Source: Oxalobacteraceae bacterium
GTDB lineage: Bacteria; Pseudomonadota; Gammaproteobacteria; Burkholderiales; Burkholderiaceae_D
Direction: 5' to 3'
Assembly (NCBI GenBank): GCA_021151485.1
Contig: JAGKXB010000020.1
Coordinates: 1 to 40,985, forward strand
DNA: 40,985 nucleotides
Shown: one piece after another, positions 1 through 10,286 of the stretch
Numbering within the stretch: the first letter of the stretch is position 1
Layout of the letters: each line of letters begins with the position of its first letter
Made by a program: the position numbers and the translations under genes
Notes under the pieces: model-generated
What the model was told of the DNA's origin: nothing
Databases searched by the model: none
The model's input: only the letters and a program-made list of their open reading frames with translations

Positions 1-56
1 TCGATTATTTGATTATTAATTAAGTGGGTTGAGCATATTAATTGGGGGAGTCAGGT

Positions 57-1343
57 GTGGCGGTAGATAACATTCAATATATTCAATCCATCCAACTAAT
101 AGGCGCGGGCTTGTTTGCTGTCGCTGTGTTACATAGTTTTGCTACGGGTTTTTTCGAGCGTTTGGCACATAAAAAAACTACTTATGCTGGTTTGTGGCAC
201 TTGTTGGGGGAAGTGGAGTTAGTGTTCGGCTTTTGGGCCTTGGTTTTGGTGTTTGTTATGTGCGTAATTGATGGCAAACAAACGACAATTGAGTATCTTG
301 CTTCGCGTAGTTTTATTGAGCCACTGTTTGTTTTTGCGATTATGGTCATTGCTGCTAGTCGTCCGATTTTGCAAACAGTCATGCTTTTTGTGCGTTTGTT
401 GGCTGAGCGTATGTCTTTGTCTGGTGGCATAGGATTGTATTTAACGGTATTGATCCTAGTACCTTTGCTGGGATCTTTTATCACTGAACCGGCTGCGATG
501 ACATTGGCTGCTTTGATTTTGGCGCATCATTTTTTTAGCAAAAAAATTTCTTTGCGTTTGAAATACGCGACATTGGGTGTGTTATTCGTCAATATTTCGA
601 TTGGTGGCATGTTGACGCCGTTTGCCGCTCCAGCCGTGTTGATGGTGGCGACAACATGGCATTGGGATATGGCAGCCATGATGTCTTTGTTTGGTTGGAA
701 AGCTGCAATTGCTGTTGTGGTAAATGCTGTGGGTGTAAGTGTGTTATTTCGTAAAGAGCTTGGTCAATTGCCAACCTCTTTTGATTCCCAAAAAGAGATT
801 GGGATGAGAATGCCATGGTGGTTAGTTTTGCTACATTTTGGACTTTTGGCGGGTGTAGTGGCATTTGCGCATCAGCCGGGAATGTTGATGGGTTTATTTG
901 TTTTTTTTCTTGGCATGGTTCGCATTTTTCCTCAATATCAAGATCGTTTAATATTAAAACAAGGCTTGTTGGTGGCGCTGTTTTTGGCCGGTTTAGTTGT
1001 ATTAGGCGGACAACAGCAATGGTGGTTGCAGCCTTTTTTGATGAGTATGCGTAGTGAAAATCAGGTGTTTTTGGGTGCAGCGATATTGACAGCATTTACC
1101 GATAATGCTGCTTTGACTTATTTAGGTTCGTTAGTTCATGGACTTTCTGATGAATTCAAATATGCGTTGGTGGCAGGGGCGGTGACTGGCGGCGGTTTGA
1201 GTATTATCGCTAATGCACCTAATCCGGCCGGGGTTGCTATTTTGCGTGGTTATTTTGAAGAAGAAGTTATCCGCCCTACGGGGTTATTATTGGCAGCTTT
1301 TCTTCCAACCATAGTCGCAGCATTAGCGTTTAAATTTTTGTGA
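57..1343 (+). CDS. Putative Na+/H+ antiporter (DUF1504-like membrane protein)
   Basis: A 428-residue protein made almost entirely of hydrophobic segments, roughly ten to twelve membrane helices. It resembles the family annotated as putative Na+/H+ antiporters (PF07399 type); conserved-looking patches include the polar-in-membrane TEPAAMTLAA segment and the TDNAALTYLGSLV and NAPNPAG segments near the C-terminus, typical of ion-exchange cores. The start is the GTG at 57, because GGGGGAG at 44-50 is a strong ribosome binding site 6 bases ahead. A TTG at 42 would place the start codon directly against that site. Transport activity is inferred from family resemblance only; substrate and direction are unknown. 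Confidence 0.75.
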   Translation: MAVDNIQYIQSIQLIGAGLFAVAVLHSFATGFFERLAHKKTTYAGLWHLLGEVELVFGFWALVLVFVMCVIDGKQTTIEYLASRSFIEPLFVFAIMVIAASRPILQTVMLFVRLLAERMSLSGGIGLYLTVLILVPLLGSFITEPAAMTLAALILAHHFFSKKISLRLKYATLGVLFVNISIGGMLTPFAAPAVLMVATTWHWDMAAMMSLFGWKAAIAVVVNAVGVSVLFRKELGQLPTSFDSQKEIGMRMPWWLVLLHFGLLAGVVAFAHQPGMLMGLFVFFLGMVRIFPQYQDRLILKQGLLVALFLAGLVVLGGQQQWWLQPFLMSMRSENQVFLGAAILTAFTDNAALTYLGSLVHGLSDEFKYALVAGAVTGGGLSIIANAPNPAGVAILRGYFEEEVIRPTGLLLAAFLPTIVAALAFKFL

Positions 1344-1443
1344 ATATTAATTTATCAGTTGAAAAATTATCAAATTACTATTCAATTAGATTAAGTTGCA
1401 TCTGATTATTGAATCTGATTAATTTCTTTGCTTAAATTAATTT

Positions 1444-1473
1444 TTTACATGATCGAGCGAAATCCAGTAGAAT
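1444..1473 (+). promoter_or_regulatory. Candidate sigma70 promoter for tRNA-Leu/tig
   Basis: TTTACA at 1444-1449 and TAGAAT at 1468-1473 are separated by 18 bases and followed by a GC-rich discriminator (GCCGC), as is usual for stable-RNA promoters. It would start transcription about 120 bases before the tRNA. The rest of the 1344-1601 gap is AT-rich, with nothing else I can identify. Confidence 0.45.
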
Positions 1474-1601
1474 GCCGCTTCAATTTAATTTTTTGATTTC
1501 TTCTTCGTTAAATTTCAAAAAGAGTAGGTAGGTAAAGCACTTGTATTTTAGTTATGTTGATGATTGCAAGTCCTGTGTTACTCTCTTTTTATTCATGTCC
1601 C

Positions 1602-1688
1602 GCGAGGATGGCGAAATTGGTAGACGCACCAGGTTTAGGTCCTGACGCCAGTAATGGTGTGGGGGTTCGAGTCCCCCTCCTCGCACCA
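1602..1688 (+). tRNA. tRNA-Leu (anticodon UAG)
   Basis: Complete 87-nt class II tRNA. The acceptor arm GCGAGGA pairs with TCCTCGC and the CCA end is encoded. The T-arm is GGGGG-TTCGAGT-CCCCC. The anticodon loop TTTAGGT (1634-1640) holds TAG at 1636-1638, and a long variable arm (CGCCAGTAATGGTG) is typical of tRNA-Leu. The overall sequence is very close to the usual bacterial tRNA-Leu(UAG). It lies 29 bases before tig, an arrangement common in Burkholderiales, so the tRNA is probably processed from a transcript that continues into tig. Confidence 0.97.
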
Positions 1689-1717
1689 CAAATTTTCTCT
1701 TTTTTTGGATGATTTCC

Positions 1718-3076
1718 ATGACAATTGCAGTCGAAACTTTAGGCAAAATTGAACGTCGTCTTACTATTTCCCTCTCTTTGGTAGAGGTGAGAGAAGAAGT
1801 TGAAAAACGTCTTAAAATACGCGCCCGCACAGTAAAAGCGCCTGGCTTTCGCCAAGGTAAAGTACCCATGAAAATGGTGGCTGCACAATTCGGATATCAG
1901 ATTGAAACCGAAGTCTTGAACGACAAAGTAGGTCGTGCATTCAATGACGCCGTAGTCGCCAATAATTTGCGTGTTGCTGGATATCCAAAAATTGATGCTA
2001 AGACCAACGAAAATGGCACTGAAAATCAAGCAAACGATGTGCTGTCATTTGATGCAACTTTTGAGATTTATCCTGAAGTAACAGTAGGTGATTTGTCCGG
2101 TGTCGATATTGCTCAAGTGAAGGTTGATGTTTCCGAGGCGGAAATTGATAAAACTATTGATGTTTTGCGCAAACAACGTGTGCACTATCACGCTAAAGGT
2201 GAGCAAAGTGCTCATGGTGACGGCGGTGAACCAGTAGCGCAAAAAGGTGATCGCGTCACGTTGGATTTCGTTGGAAGAATTGATGGCACAGAATTCCAGG
2301 GCGGGAAGGCTGATAACTATGTATTTGTACTGGGTGAAGGCACAATGTTGCCAGAGTTCGAAGCTGCTGCATTAGGATTGAAAGTTGGTGACTCTAAAGT
2401 TTTCCCATTGCCGTTTCCAGCTGATTACCACGGTAAAGATGTAGCTGGCAAAACAGCTGAATTCACTATTACATTGAAGAAGATTGAGTGGGCGCATTTG
2501 CCAGAAGTCGATAGTGAATTCGCGAAAACACTAGGTGTTCCTGATGGCGACGTGCAAAAAATGCGCGAAGGAATTAAAGAAAATCTGGAGCGTGAAGTAG
2601 AGCGTCGCGTCAAAGCAAAAAATAAAGATGCTGTGATGGATGCATTGATTCAAGTTTCTGACTTGGAAGTGCCTAAAGCATTGATTAATCAGGATGTGCA
2701 ACGTTTATCCGAGATGACACGCAATGATATGTTGCAACGTGGCATGAAAGTCAAAGACGTACCATTGCCAGAAGAGTTATTTGTTCCACAAGCAGAGCGT
2801 CGTGTACGTTTAGGCTTGATTTTGGCCGAAGTAGTGAAGGTCAATGCTTTACAAGCCCAACCAGAACAAGTCAAAGCGCAAGTAGAAGAGTTTGCCCAAA
2901 GCTACGAGAATCCGGCCGAAGTAGTGAAATACTACTACGCTGATCGTAGCCGTTTAGCCGAAGTGGAAGCACTTGTTTTAGAAGATAACGTCGTGAACTA
3001 TGTGCTAGGTCAAGCAAAGGCACAAGAAAAGCATATGGCTTTTGATGAGTTGATGGAAAACAGGGCTGCAGCATAA
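1718..3076 (+). CDS. tig: Trigger factor, ribosome-associated chaperone and peptidyl-prolyl isomerase
   Basis: A 452-residue protein with the three trigger-factor domains. The N-terminal ribosome-binding domain contains the signature GFRQGKVP (about residues 45-52). A central FKBP-type PPIase domain spans about 165-255, with the run [22 protein letters not shown] long helical C-terminal domain follows. It binds near the ribosomal exit tunnel and shields nascent chains. I chose ATG at 1718 ([10 protein letters not shown]) over ATG at 1709 because trigger factors normally begin just before the VETLGK motif and GGATGA lies 10 bases ahead. It is followed by clpP, clpX and lon in the order usual for proteobacteria. 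Confidence 0.96.
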   Translation: MTIAVETLGKIERRLTISLSLVEVREEVEKRLKIRARTVKAPGFRQGKVPMKMVAAQFGYQIETEVLNDKVGRAFNDAVVANNLRVAGYPKIDAKTNENGTENQANDVLSFDATFEIYPEVTVGDLSGVDIAQVKVDVSEAEIDKTIDVLRKQRVHYHAKGEQSAHGDGGEPVAQKGDRVTLDFVGRIDGTEFQGGKADNYVFVLGEGTMLPEFEAAALGLKVGDSKVFPLPFPADYHGKDVAGKTAEFTITLKKIEWAHLPEVDSEFAKTLGVPDGDVQKMREGIKENLEREVERRVKAKNKDAVMDALIQVSDLEVPKALINQDVQRLSEMTRNDMLQRGMKVKDVPLPEELFVPQAERRVRLGLILAEVVKVNALQAQPEQVKAQVEEFAQSYENPAEVVKYYYADRSRLAEVEALVLEDNVVNYVLGQAKAQEKHMAFDELMENRAAA

Positions 3077-3145
3077 TAATCGTTGATGGCTTGATAGCTT
3101 AACATTGGTGTGTTCGTTTTAATTCTTCTTTGTTAGAAAAATAAC

Positions 3146-3772
3146 ATGAAAAACGTGATGGAAAATTCGGCATTAGACGCCCAAATGCTTGGTTTGGTAC
3201 CAATGGTGGTTGAGCAAAGTGGTCGTGGTGAACGTGCTTACGATATTTACTCGCGTTTATTGAAAGAACGGGTGATTTTTCTGGTGGGTCCAGTCAATGA
3301 TCAAATGGCGAATTTGATTGTGGCCCAGATGCTTTTTTTAGAGAGTGAAAATCCAGAAAAGGATATTTCTTTATATATCAATTCGCCCGGTGGTTCAGTT
3401 TATGCTGGTATGGCGATTTACGACACCATGCAGTTTATCAAGCCTGATGTATCAACTCTGTGCACCGGTATGGCAGCGTCTATGGGTGCATTTTTGTTGG
3501 CTGCTGGCGCCAAAGATAAGCGTTTTTCATTGCCTAACTCACGCATCATGATCCACCAACCGTCTGGTGGTTCTCAAGGGCAAGCCTCTGATATTGAAAT
3601 TCAAGCCCGTGAAATCTTGTATTTGCGAGAACGCTTAAATTCGATTTTGGCAAATCATACGGGGCAAACACCAGAGCAAATTGCGAAAGATACTGATCGC
3701 GATAATTTTATGTCTGCTGATGAGGCAGCCACATATGGTTTGATTGATAAGGTGTTAACTCATCGTTCTTAA
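3146..3772 (+). CDS. clpP: ATP-dependent Clp protease proteolytic subunit
   Basis: A 208-residue serine peptidase of normal ClpP length. The triad is visible as Ser112 ([11 protein letters not shown]), His137 ([10 protein letters not shown]) and Asp186 ([10 protein letters not shown]). Two seven-subunit rings form the degradation chamber that docks with ClpX, encoded next. The N-terminus ([16 protein letters not shown]) may include a short propeptide. A second ATG at 3158 is possible, since neither start has a strong ribosome binding site. It sits 69 bases after tig and 83 bases before clpX, so tig-clpP-clpX is probably one transcription unit. Confidence 0.97.
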   Translation: MKNVMENSALDAQMLGLVPMVVEQSGRGERAYDIYSRLLKERVIFLVGPVNDQMANLIVAQMLFLESENPEKDISLYINSPGGSVYAGMAIYDTMQFIKPDVSTLCTGMAASMGAFLLAAGAKDKRFSLPNSRIMIHQPSGGSQGQASDIEIQAREILYLRERLNSILANHTGQTPEQIAKDTDRDNFMSADEAATYGLIDKVLTHRS

Positions 3773-3815
3773 AACCTATCTTTTTGAATATTAAAAACAT
3801 TAAAAACGATAGGTT
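3773..3815 (+). repeat. Inverted repeat between clpP and clpX
   Basis: AACCTATC at 3773-3780 pairs perfectly with GATAGGTT at 3808-3815 across a 27-base AT-rich loop. No T-run follows, so it is not a canonical terminator. It may tune clpX expression or mRNA stability, or be chance. Confidence 0.35.
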
Positions 3816-3855
3816 GTTGCTATAAATTGCCATACATTGCTATAAATTTAGTCCC

Positions 3856-5136
3856 ATGTCAGACAAAAAAACTCCTAGTACTGAAAAGTTACTTTACTGT
3901 TCATTTTGTGGCAAAAGCCAACATGAAGTAAAAAAACTGATTGCTGGTCCATCCGTTTTTATTTGCGATGAGTGCATTGATTTGTGTAATGACATCATTC
4001 GCGATGAAGTATTGAATGTTGAATCAGCAATCGGAACAGAGGCTGGACAAAAATCTGACCTACCTACTCCGCAAGAAATTACCGAATCTTTGGATCAATA
4101 TGTTATTGGGCAAAGTACGGCAAAGCGGATTCTTGCTGTGGCTGTGTATAACCATTACAAACGGTTGAAACATCTAGGTAAAAAAGATGGTATTGAATTA
4201 TCAAAAAGCAATATTTTGCTAGTTGGGCCAACCGGTTCTGGTAAAACTTTGTTAGCACAAACATTGGCCCGTATGTTGAATGTGCCATTTGTAATTGCTG
4301 ATGCAACTACTTTGACGGAAGCTGGTTATGTCGGCGAAGATGTCGAAAATATCATTCAAAAATTGCTGCAAAGCTGTAATTACGAAGTGGAAAAAGCGCA
4401 AAAAGGGATTGTATATATTGACGAAATCGACAAGATTTCACGTAAATCAGACAATCCGTCCATTACCCGAGATGTATCAGGTGAAGGTGTACAGCAGGCT
4501 TTGTTGAAATTAATTGAAGGTACGATGGCATCTGTTCCACCACAAGGTGGGCGCAAGCATCCTAATCAAGATTTCATTCAAATTGATACCACCAATATTA
4601 TGTTTATTTGCGGCGGTGCATTTGATGGATTAGTGAAAATTATTTCAAACCGCTCTGAAAAAAGCGGTATAGGTTTTTCAGCACGTGTGAAAAGCCAATC
4701 GGATGAGGTTGCCAGCGATTTATTATTGGATGTCGAACCAGAAGATTTGATCAAATTTGGTTTGATTCCAGAATTGGTCGGTCGTTTGCCTGTGGTGGCG
4801 ACGTTAAACGAACTTTCAGAAGACGCGTTGATAGAAATTCTGGTGGAACCTAAAAATGCTTTGATCAAGCAATATTCCAAATTGTTAGAAATGGAAGGCG
4901 TTGAGCTTGAAATCAGGCCAGCGGCCTTGCATGCAATCGCTAAAAAAGCCTTGGTGCGAAAAACAGGGGCGCGAGGTTTGCGTTCTATTTTGGAGCAGGC
5001 ATTGTTGGACGTTATGTATGACTTGCCAAGTCAGCAAAATGTTTCCAAGGTTGTGATTGATGAAAACACCATTACTAATCATGCCAAACCTTTGTTGATT
5101 TATCACGAGCAGGTGAGGGTGTCTGGAGAAAACTAA
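3856..5136 (+). CDS. clpX: ClpX, ATP-binding unfoldase subunit of Clp protease
   Basis: A 426-residue protein of standard ClpX length. The N-terminal zinc-binding domain has cysteines 15, 18, 37 and 40 (CSFC and CDEC). The AAA+ core has Walker A GPTGSGKT at residues 124-131, Walker [11 protein letters not shown], and the pore loop GYVGEDVE. It unfolds tagged proteins and feeds them to ClpP. The gene directly follows clpP, as in most proteobacteria. Confidence 0.98.
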   Translation: MSDKKTPSTEKLLYCSFCGKSQHEVKKLIAGPSVFICDECIDLCNDIIRDEVLNVESAIGTEAGQKSDLPTPQEITESLDQYVIGQSTAKRILAVAVYNHYKRLKHLGKKDGIELSKSNILLVGPTGSGKTLLAQTLARMLNVPFVIADATTLTEAGYVGEDVENIIQKLLQSCNYEVEKAQKGIVYIDEIDKISRKSDNPSITRDVSGEGVQQALLKLIEGTMASVPPQGGRKHPNQDFIQIDTTNIMFICGGAFDGLVKIISNRSEKSGIGFSARVKSQSDEVASDLLLDVEPEDLIKFGLIPELVGRLPVVATLNELSEDALIEILVEPKNALIKQYSKLLEMEGVELEIRPAALHAIAKKALVRKTGARGLRSILEQALLDVMYDLPSQQNVSKVVIDENTITNHAKPLLIYHEQVRVSGEN

Positions 5137-5221
5137 TCCAGGTTGATTTTTTCTTATTGTCTGCTCTTGTATTTTAGCTGTCAGCGCCAACATGATGAAC
5201 AAGTTTTTATAAAGGTACGCC

Positions 5222-7654
5222 ATGACAACTTCCATATCAACTGAACACAGTCAATTACCATTATTACCATTACGGGACGTTGTTGTTTTCCCTCATATGG
5301 TCATTCCACTTTTCGTTGGTCGTCCTAAGTCGATCAAAGCCCTTGAAGTGGCCATGGAGCAGGGCAAAAGTATTATGCTAGCAGCGCAAAAGGCTGCAGC
5401 TAAAGATGAGCCATCAGCCAGTGATATTTATGAAATTGGTTGCGTTGCGCATATCTTACAAATGCTTAAATTACCGGATGGCACAGTCAAAGTATTGGTT
5501 GAAGGTGCTTATCGTGCACGTATTCATCAAATTACTGAATTTGATACACATTTCATCGCAGATTTAACCTCTGTCGAATCTGAGGTGGGTAATGCTTCCG
5601 AAGTCGAGGCACTGCGTCGTGCTACTGTCCAGCAATTTGACCAGTACGTTAAATTAAATAAAAAAATTCCACCTGAAATTTTAACTTCGTTGGCAAGCAT
5701 CGAAGATTCCGGTCGTTTGGCTGATACGATTGCTGCACATTTGCCGCTGAAGTTGGAGCAAAAACAAGTTGTTTTGGAAATATTTAGCGTTTCCAAGCGT
5801 TTGGAACATTTGCTTGGTCAGCTTGAAGGTGAGTTGGATATTCTACAAGTAGAAAAACGCATTCGTGGTCGCGTTAAGCGGCAGATGGAAAAATCGCAGC
5901 GTGAGTATTACTTGAACGAGCAAGTCAAAGCGATTCAAAAAGAGTTAGGCGAAGGAGAAGATGGCGCCGATCTGGATGAACTTGAGAAAAAAATCGCTAG
6001 CGCGAAAATGCCTAAAGAAGCACAGGATAAAGCGCAAAGTGAATTGAAAAAACTGAAGTTAATGTCTCCGATGTCTGCGGAAGCGACGGTGGTGCGCAAC
6101 TATATTGATACTTTGGTGAATTTACCCTGGAAGAAAAAATCCAAGGTTAATAATGATTTAACCAATGCCGAAAAAGTGTTGGAAGATGATCATTATGGTC
6201 TAGATAAGGTCAAAGAACGTATTCTGGAATATCTTGCTGTTCAGCAACGTGTTGAAAAATTAAAAGCGCCAATTTTGTGTTTTGTAGGTCCTCCAGGTGT
6301 GGGTAAAACTTCTCTAGGCCAATCAATCGCGCGTGCTACCAATCGTAAGTTTGTGCGTATGGCCTTGGGTGGTGTGCGTGATGAAGCAGAAATTCGTGGC
6401 CATCGCCGTACTTATATCGGCTCCATGCCAGGAAAAATATTGCAAAGCTTGACGAAAGTAGGTGTACGCAATCCATTATTCCTACTAGATGAAGTCGATA
6501 AAATGGGCGCAGATTTCCGTGGCGATCCCTCATCTGCTTTGCTTGAAGTGTTGGATCCAGAACAAAATCATACCTTCGCAGATCACTACATCGAAGTAGA
6601 TTTTGATTTGTCTGATGTGATGTTTGTGGCAACTTCGAATTCTTATAACATTGCGCCAGCTTTGTTGGATCGCATGGAAGTGATTCGTCTGTCCGGTTAC
6701 ACCGAAGATGAAAAAACTAATATTGCACAACGCTATTTGTTACCTAAGCAAATCAAAACGAATGGTCTAAAAGAAGAAGAAATCAGTGTTTCGGAAGCGG
6801 CTATACGCGACATCATTCGCTATTACACTAGGGAAGCTGGAGTGCGTTCCTTAGAGCGTGAAATCTCTAAGATTTGTCGCAAAGTAGTAAAGATGCTCTT
6901 GTTGAAAAAACAAGATAAAAAAGTCGCTATTAATCCAAAAAACATTGATAAGTTCTTAGGTGTACGTCGTTTTGACTATGGCGTTGCTGAAAAAGATAAT
7001 CAGGTTGGTCAAGTCGTTGGTTTGGCATGGACTGAAGTTGGTGGTGATTTGCTCACGATTGAAGCTGTCAACATGCCAGGTAAAGGTGGCGTCATACGCA
7101 CCGGTACTTTGGGTGATGTGATGAAAGAATCTATCGAAGCAGCACGTACCGTTGTGCGTAGTCGCGCTAGCCGATTGGGTATCGCAGCGGATCTTTTTGA
7201 TAAGAGTGATATTCATATTCATGTGCCGGAAGGTGCGACGCCTAAAGATGGTCCATCTGCTGGGATTGCGATGACGACGGCATTGGTTTCAGTCTTTACC
7301 AACATCCCTGTGCGGGCGGATGTTGCGATGACAGGTGAAATCACATTGCGTGGTGAGGTGTTGCCTATCGGTGGTTTAAAGGAAAAACTGCTGGCCGCGC
7401 ATCGTGGGGGTATTAAAACGGTATTGATTCCTGAGCAAAATGTGAAGGATTTGGCTGAAATTCCTGACAATGTCAAAAATAAACTGGAAATTGTGCCAGT
7501 ACGTTGGATAGACAAAGTGTTGGAAATCGCATTGGAAAGTCAGCCAACGCCATTACCTTCTTCATTAGATGAAGCCGTCGTACCGGCACCAGTAGCAGCT
7601 ACAACAACGGCGAAACAAGAAGGTAAAAAAGATAGTAATGTTGTTAAGCATTGA
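5222..7654 (+). CDS. lon: Lon ATP-dependent protease
   Basis: An 810-residue protein with the full bacterial Lon architecture. The N-terminal LON substrate-binding domain begins at LPLLPLRDVVVFPHM, followed by a coiled-coil middle region. The AAA+ module has Walker A GPPGVGKT at residues 356-363 and Walker B LFLLDEVDKM. The C-terminal protease domain has catalytic Ser679 in PKDGPSAG and the dyad lysine further on in GGLKEKLLAAHRGG. It degrades misfolded and regulatory proteins in the cytoplasm. AAAGG lies 6 bases before the ATG. The tail after about residue 775 is low-complexity Ala/Pro/Lys, as in many betaproteobacterial homologues. Confidence 0.98.
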   Translation: MTTSISTEHSQLPLLPLRDVVVFPHMVIPLFVGRPKSIKALEVAMEQGKSIMLAAQKAAAKDEPSASDIYEIGCVAHILQMLKLPDGTVKVLVEGAYRARIHQITEFDTHFIADLTSVESEVGNASEVEALRRATVQQFDQYVKLNKKIPPEILTSLASIEDSGRLADTIAAHLPLKLEQKQVVLEIFSVSKRLEHLLGQLEGELDILQVEKRIRGRVKRQMEKSQREYYLNEQVKAIQKELGEGEDGADLDELEKKIASAKMPKEAQDKAQSELKKLKLMSPMSAEATVVRNYIDTLVNLPWKKKSKVNNDLTNAEKVLEDDHYGLDKVKERILEYLAVQQRVEKLKAPILCFVGPPGVGKTSLGQSIARATNRKFVRMALGGVRDEAEIRGHRRTYIGSMPGKILQSLTKVGVRNPLFLLDEVDKMGADFRGDPSSALLEVLDPEQNHTFADHYIEVDFDLSDVMFVATSNSYNIAPALLDRMEVIRLSGYTEDEKTNIAQRYLLPKQIKTNGLKEEEISVSEAAIRDIIRYYTREAGVRSLEREISKICRKVVKMLLLKKQDKKVAINPKNIDKFLGVRRFDYGVAEKDNQVGQVVGLAWTEVGGDLLTIEAVNMPGKGGVIRTGTLGDVMKESIEAARTVVRSRASRLGIAADLFDKSDIHIHVPEGATPKDGPSAGIAMTTALVSVFTNIPVRADVAMTGEITLRGEVLPIGGLKEKLLAAHRGGIKTVLIPEQNVKDLAEIPDNVKNKLEIVPVRWIDKVLEIALESQPTPLPSSLDEAVVPAPVAATTTAKQEGKKDSNVVKH

Positions 7655-7705
7655 TCACTTAAATCACTTAAGACTTAAGAAGTCAGCGTTAAAAAACAAC
7701 TTTTC

Positions 7706-7746
7706 AAAAACCCGCATTTCTCTTTATGAGTAGGCGGGTTTTTTTA
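7706..7746 (+). terminator. Rho-independent terminator of the tig-clpP-clpX-lon cluster
   Basis: AAAAACCCGC (7706-7715) pairs perfectly with GCGGGTTTTT (7734-7743) around an 18-base loop, followed by further T residues. Confidence 0.88.
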
Positions 7747-7782
7747 TTATTGATAAGTAAATTTTGCAAAAAACACAAGAAA

Positions 7783-8994
7783 ATGAATCAAGAAAAAAAT
7801 CAATCAAATTCAACATTCAAATTCAACTTTAAATCTAAGTTGTTTATTGCGATTGTGTTGGTTGGGATTGTTGCCATTGTACTTGCTACCAAGTCCTCTC
7901 CGACCAAGTCGAAAACGCCTAGTGATAAAAGGGCCGAGGCTCCCAAACCAGCATTAACAGTAACGACTGCGCAACCATCACAGGTAAATTTACCAGTGCA
8001 ATTACGTGCCAACGGGAATATTGTGGCGTGGCAAGAAGCGATTATTGGTAGCGAGTCTAATGGTTTACGCTTGTCAGAAGTACGAGTGAATGTGGGCGAT
8101 AAAGTGCGTGCCGGGCAGGTCTTGGCGGTATTTGCGTCAGAAACGGTGCAATCTGAGGTGGCGCAAGCTAGTGCTAATGTGATGGAAGCACAAGCAAACT
8201 TGGCAGATGCGACTCAAAATGCAGAACGTGCGCGTGCTTTGCAAGGTAGTGGGGCGTTGAGTACGCAGCAAATCAATCAATATTTTACCGGTGAGCAAAC
8301 TGCCAAAGCAAAATTGGCCGCAGCGAAAGCGAATTTATCTGCGCAGCAATTACGTTTAAAGCAAACCCAATTAGTCGCACCTGATGATGGCGTGATTTCA
8401 TCACGCACTGCTACGGTTGGCGCGGTACTGGGTGTGGGGACAGAATTGTTTCGCATGATCAGGCAGGGGCGTTTAGAGTGGCGGGGAGAAGTCACATCGG
8501 CAGAACTTGGGCGTTTGGCGATTGGTACGCCTGTTGTGCTGCAAGCAGCGAATGGCGCGCGTTTAACAGGAAAAGTGCGCATGATTGCACCAACTGTAGA
8601 TACGCAAAACCGGGTGGGATTAGTGTATGTCGATTTGGTATCTACATCTTCAAAACCTGAAAGTAAGAAAGGCTCGTTGACCTCTTCAGTCGCTCACTTG
8701 GTCGCCAAAGCTGGCATGTTTGCGACGGGTGAATTTCAATTGGGCAACACCGCTGCCTTAACTGTAGCGCAGCAATCTTTGGTAGTGAGAGACGGTTTTA
8801 ATTACGTGTTTCGTCTTAATCCAGATCAGCGGGTTAGCCAAATCAAGGTTCAAATCGGACGCCGCTTCGCCGATCGTGTGGAAATATTGAATGGCATAAG
8901 CGCTGATGCCACCTTGGTGGTGAATGGTGCAGGTTTCCTCAATGATGGGGATTTGGTTAAAAATGTGGTGGATAATAAACCTGGCTCAAGGTAG
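7783..8994 (+). CDS. RND/HlyD-type efflux periplasmic adaptor (membrane fusion protein)
   Basis: A 403-residue protein with one N-terminal membrane anchor (about residues 20-36). A biotinyl-lipoyl-like hairpin follows (VRVNVGDKVRAGQVLAVF), then a long Ala/Gln-rich alpha-hairpin (about 115-190), the second lipoyl half (LVAPDDGVISSRTATVGAVLG) and beta-barrel/membrane-proximal domains. These are the parts of adaptors that bridge an inner-membrane pump to an outer-membrane channel. The start is ATG 7783, since upstream codons overlap the lon terminator. No RND pump gene follows: the next gene is hrcA on the other strand. The partner is therefore encoded elsewhere or the gene is a leftover of a larger locus. 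Substrate unknown. Confidence 0.85.
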   Translation: MNQEKNQSNSTFKFNFKSKLFIAIVLVGIVAIVLATKSSPTKSKTPSDKRAEAPKPALTVTTAQPSQVNLPVQLRANGNIVAWQEAIIGSESNGLRLSEVRVNVGDKVRAGQVLAVFASETVQSEVAQASANVMEAQANLADATQNAERARALQGSGALSTQQINQYFTGEQTAKAKLAAAKANLSAQQLRLKQTQLVAPDDGVISSRTATVGAVLGVGTELFRMIRQGRLEWRGEVTSAELGRLAIGTPVVLQAANGARLTGKVRMIAPTVDTQNRVGLVYVDLVSTSSKPESKKGSLTSSVAHLVAKAGMFATGEFQLGNTAALTVAQQSLVVRDGFNYVFRLNPDQRVSQIKVQIGRRFADRVEILNGISADATLVVNGAGFLNDGDLVKNVVDNKPGSR

Positions 8995-9004
8995 ACCTGC
9001 CTTA

Positions 9005-9036
9005 CGTCGCTCCCGCGGTTTGGGGCGGGAGTGACG
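9005..9036. repeat. REP-like palindrome/bidirectional terminator between convergent genes
   Basis: CGTCGCTCCCGC (9005-9016) pairs with GCGGGAGTGACG (9025-9036), with one G-T wobble and an 8-base loop. It lies between the convergent adaptor gene and hrcA. The core (CGTCG-TCCCGC) is shared with palindromes at 21.0 and 39.5 kb, so it belongs to a dispersed family and may also terminate transcription. Confidence 0.7.
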
Positions 9037-9056
9037 GATAAGATATGGAATAGCCA

Positions 9057-10094
9057 CTAAATCGAATTCAATGCATTCGATAACAATTTTGCGGTGATAT
9101 CAACAATCGGGATCACGCGCTCGTAAGCCATTCTGGTCGGTCCTATGACGCCTAAGGTTCCCACGATTTTGCCATTTACTTCATAAGGCGCGGCGACGAC
9201 ACTCATGTCATCTAAGGGCATGACTTGTGATTCTCCGCCGATAAAAATTTGTACGCCGGTAGCTTTGCTGGAAACATCCAGTAACTGCATTAACGATGTT
9301 TTTTGCTCAAACATGTCGAATAATTTACGCAAGGAGTGCATATTGGACGACATGCTTTCTACATTGAGTAAATTACGCTCACCTGAAATTACAACATTGT
9401 CCTGCTCATCACTCATTGCTTCACTGCCAGCTTCGATTGCAGCGTGCATCAGGCGAGTCATATCGTCGTGTAATTGCCGTAATTCGCTTTGTAGACGTAC
9501 ACGCACCTGATCAAAATGGAGCCCCCCGTAATTTTGATTGATGTAGTTGGCTGAGTGCACCAATTGTGCTGGGGTGTAGTCAACATCAGTTAGCAATAAA
9601 CGATTTTGTACCTCACCATTTGGTGCGACGATGACTAGAAGGATGCGTTTTTCTGATAGGCGTAGAAAATCGATTTGATGAAACACTGATTCACGCTTAG
9701 GTGCCAAAACAACGCCAGCAAATTGCGACAAAGAAGAAAGCATTTGTGCAGCATTAGCAATGACTTTTTGTGGTTGATTGGCTTGTAGTTTACTTGCTGC
9801 AACCTCTTCAATCGGTGTGGTAACCAATTGTTGTGGCATGGAGGGTTGTGCAGTTAGCAACGTATCAACAAACAAACGATAGCCACGTGGCGTTGGAACA
9901 CGTCCGGCAGAAGTATGTGGGCTGGCAATAAATCCCATTGCTTCAAGATCCGCCATGACATTGCGTATGGTCGCGGGAGATAGATCAAGACCAGAGGCTT
10001 TCAACAGGGCGCGTGAGCCGACCGGTTGGCCTTCGGCAATATAATTTTCGATTAGCGCTTTGAGTAAAGTGTGGGCACGGATATCGAGTGACAT
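9057..10094 (-). CDS. hrcA: HrcA heat-shock transcriptional repressor
   Basis: A 345-residue protein with the family's N-terminal winged-helix domain ([19 protein letters not shown], then [10 protein letters not shown] and [11 protein letters not shown]) and a GAF-like middle/C-terminal part. HrcA binds CIRCE operators ahead of groESL/dnaK operons and is stabilised by GroEL. No CIRCE sequence is visible before this gene, so it is probably not classically autoregulated. It is divergent from nadK, which matches the usual hrcA-nadK-recN neighbourhood of Burkholderiales. Confidence 0.95.
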   Translation of the reverse strand: MSLDIRAHTLLKALIENYIAEGQPVGSRALLKASGLDLSPATIRNVMADLEAMGFIASPHTSAGRVPTPRGYRLFVDTLLTAQPSMPQQLVTTPIEEVAASKLQANQPQKVIANAAQMLSSLSQFAGVVLAPKRESVFHQIDFLRLSEKRILLVIVAPNGEVQNRLLLTDVDYTPAQLVHSANYINQNYGGLHFDQVRVRLQSELRQLHDDMTRLMHAAIEAGSEAMSDEQDNVVISGERNLLNVESMSSNMHSLRKLFDMFEQKTSLMQLLDVSSKATGVQIFIGGESQVMPLDDMSVVAAPYEVNGKIVGTLGVIGPTRMAYERVIPIVDITAKLLSNALNSI

Positions 10095-10105
10095 GGGTAT
10101 CGTTA

Positions 10106-10124
10106 AACGTCAAATTTGAACGTT
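10106..10124. promoter_or_regulatory. Dyad element between hrcA and nadK
   Basis: AACGT, then the palindrome CAAATTTG, one A, and ACGTT form a near-perfect dyad 12 bases upstream of the hrcA start. It could be an operator for hrcA or for the divergent nadK-recN unit. It does not match CIRCE. The role is a guess. Confidence 0.3.
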
Positions 10125-10286
10125 AAATAAGTGGAAACAAGAACACAATATTTTAAGGGGCTATTCTGTGTTTGTATTTTTTAATTCATGGATAAGTGGA
10201 TGAATTTTAAAGCAAGCTTGAAGTATGGTTTAATGCCAGCCCATCCCATTTTTGTTTTTTATTTTTTTACTCTGATTCGTATTTTT

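Noticed and set aside
1552..1869. Leftward frame across tRNA-Leu and the start of tig
   Set aside because: Overlaps a structurally complete tRNA and a conserved gene start.
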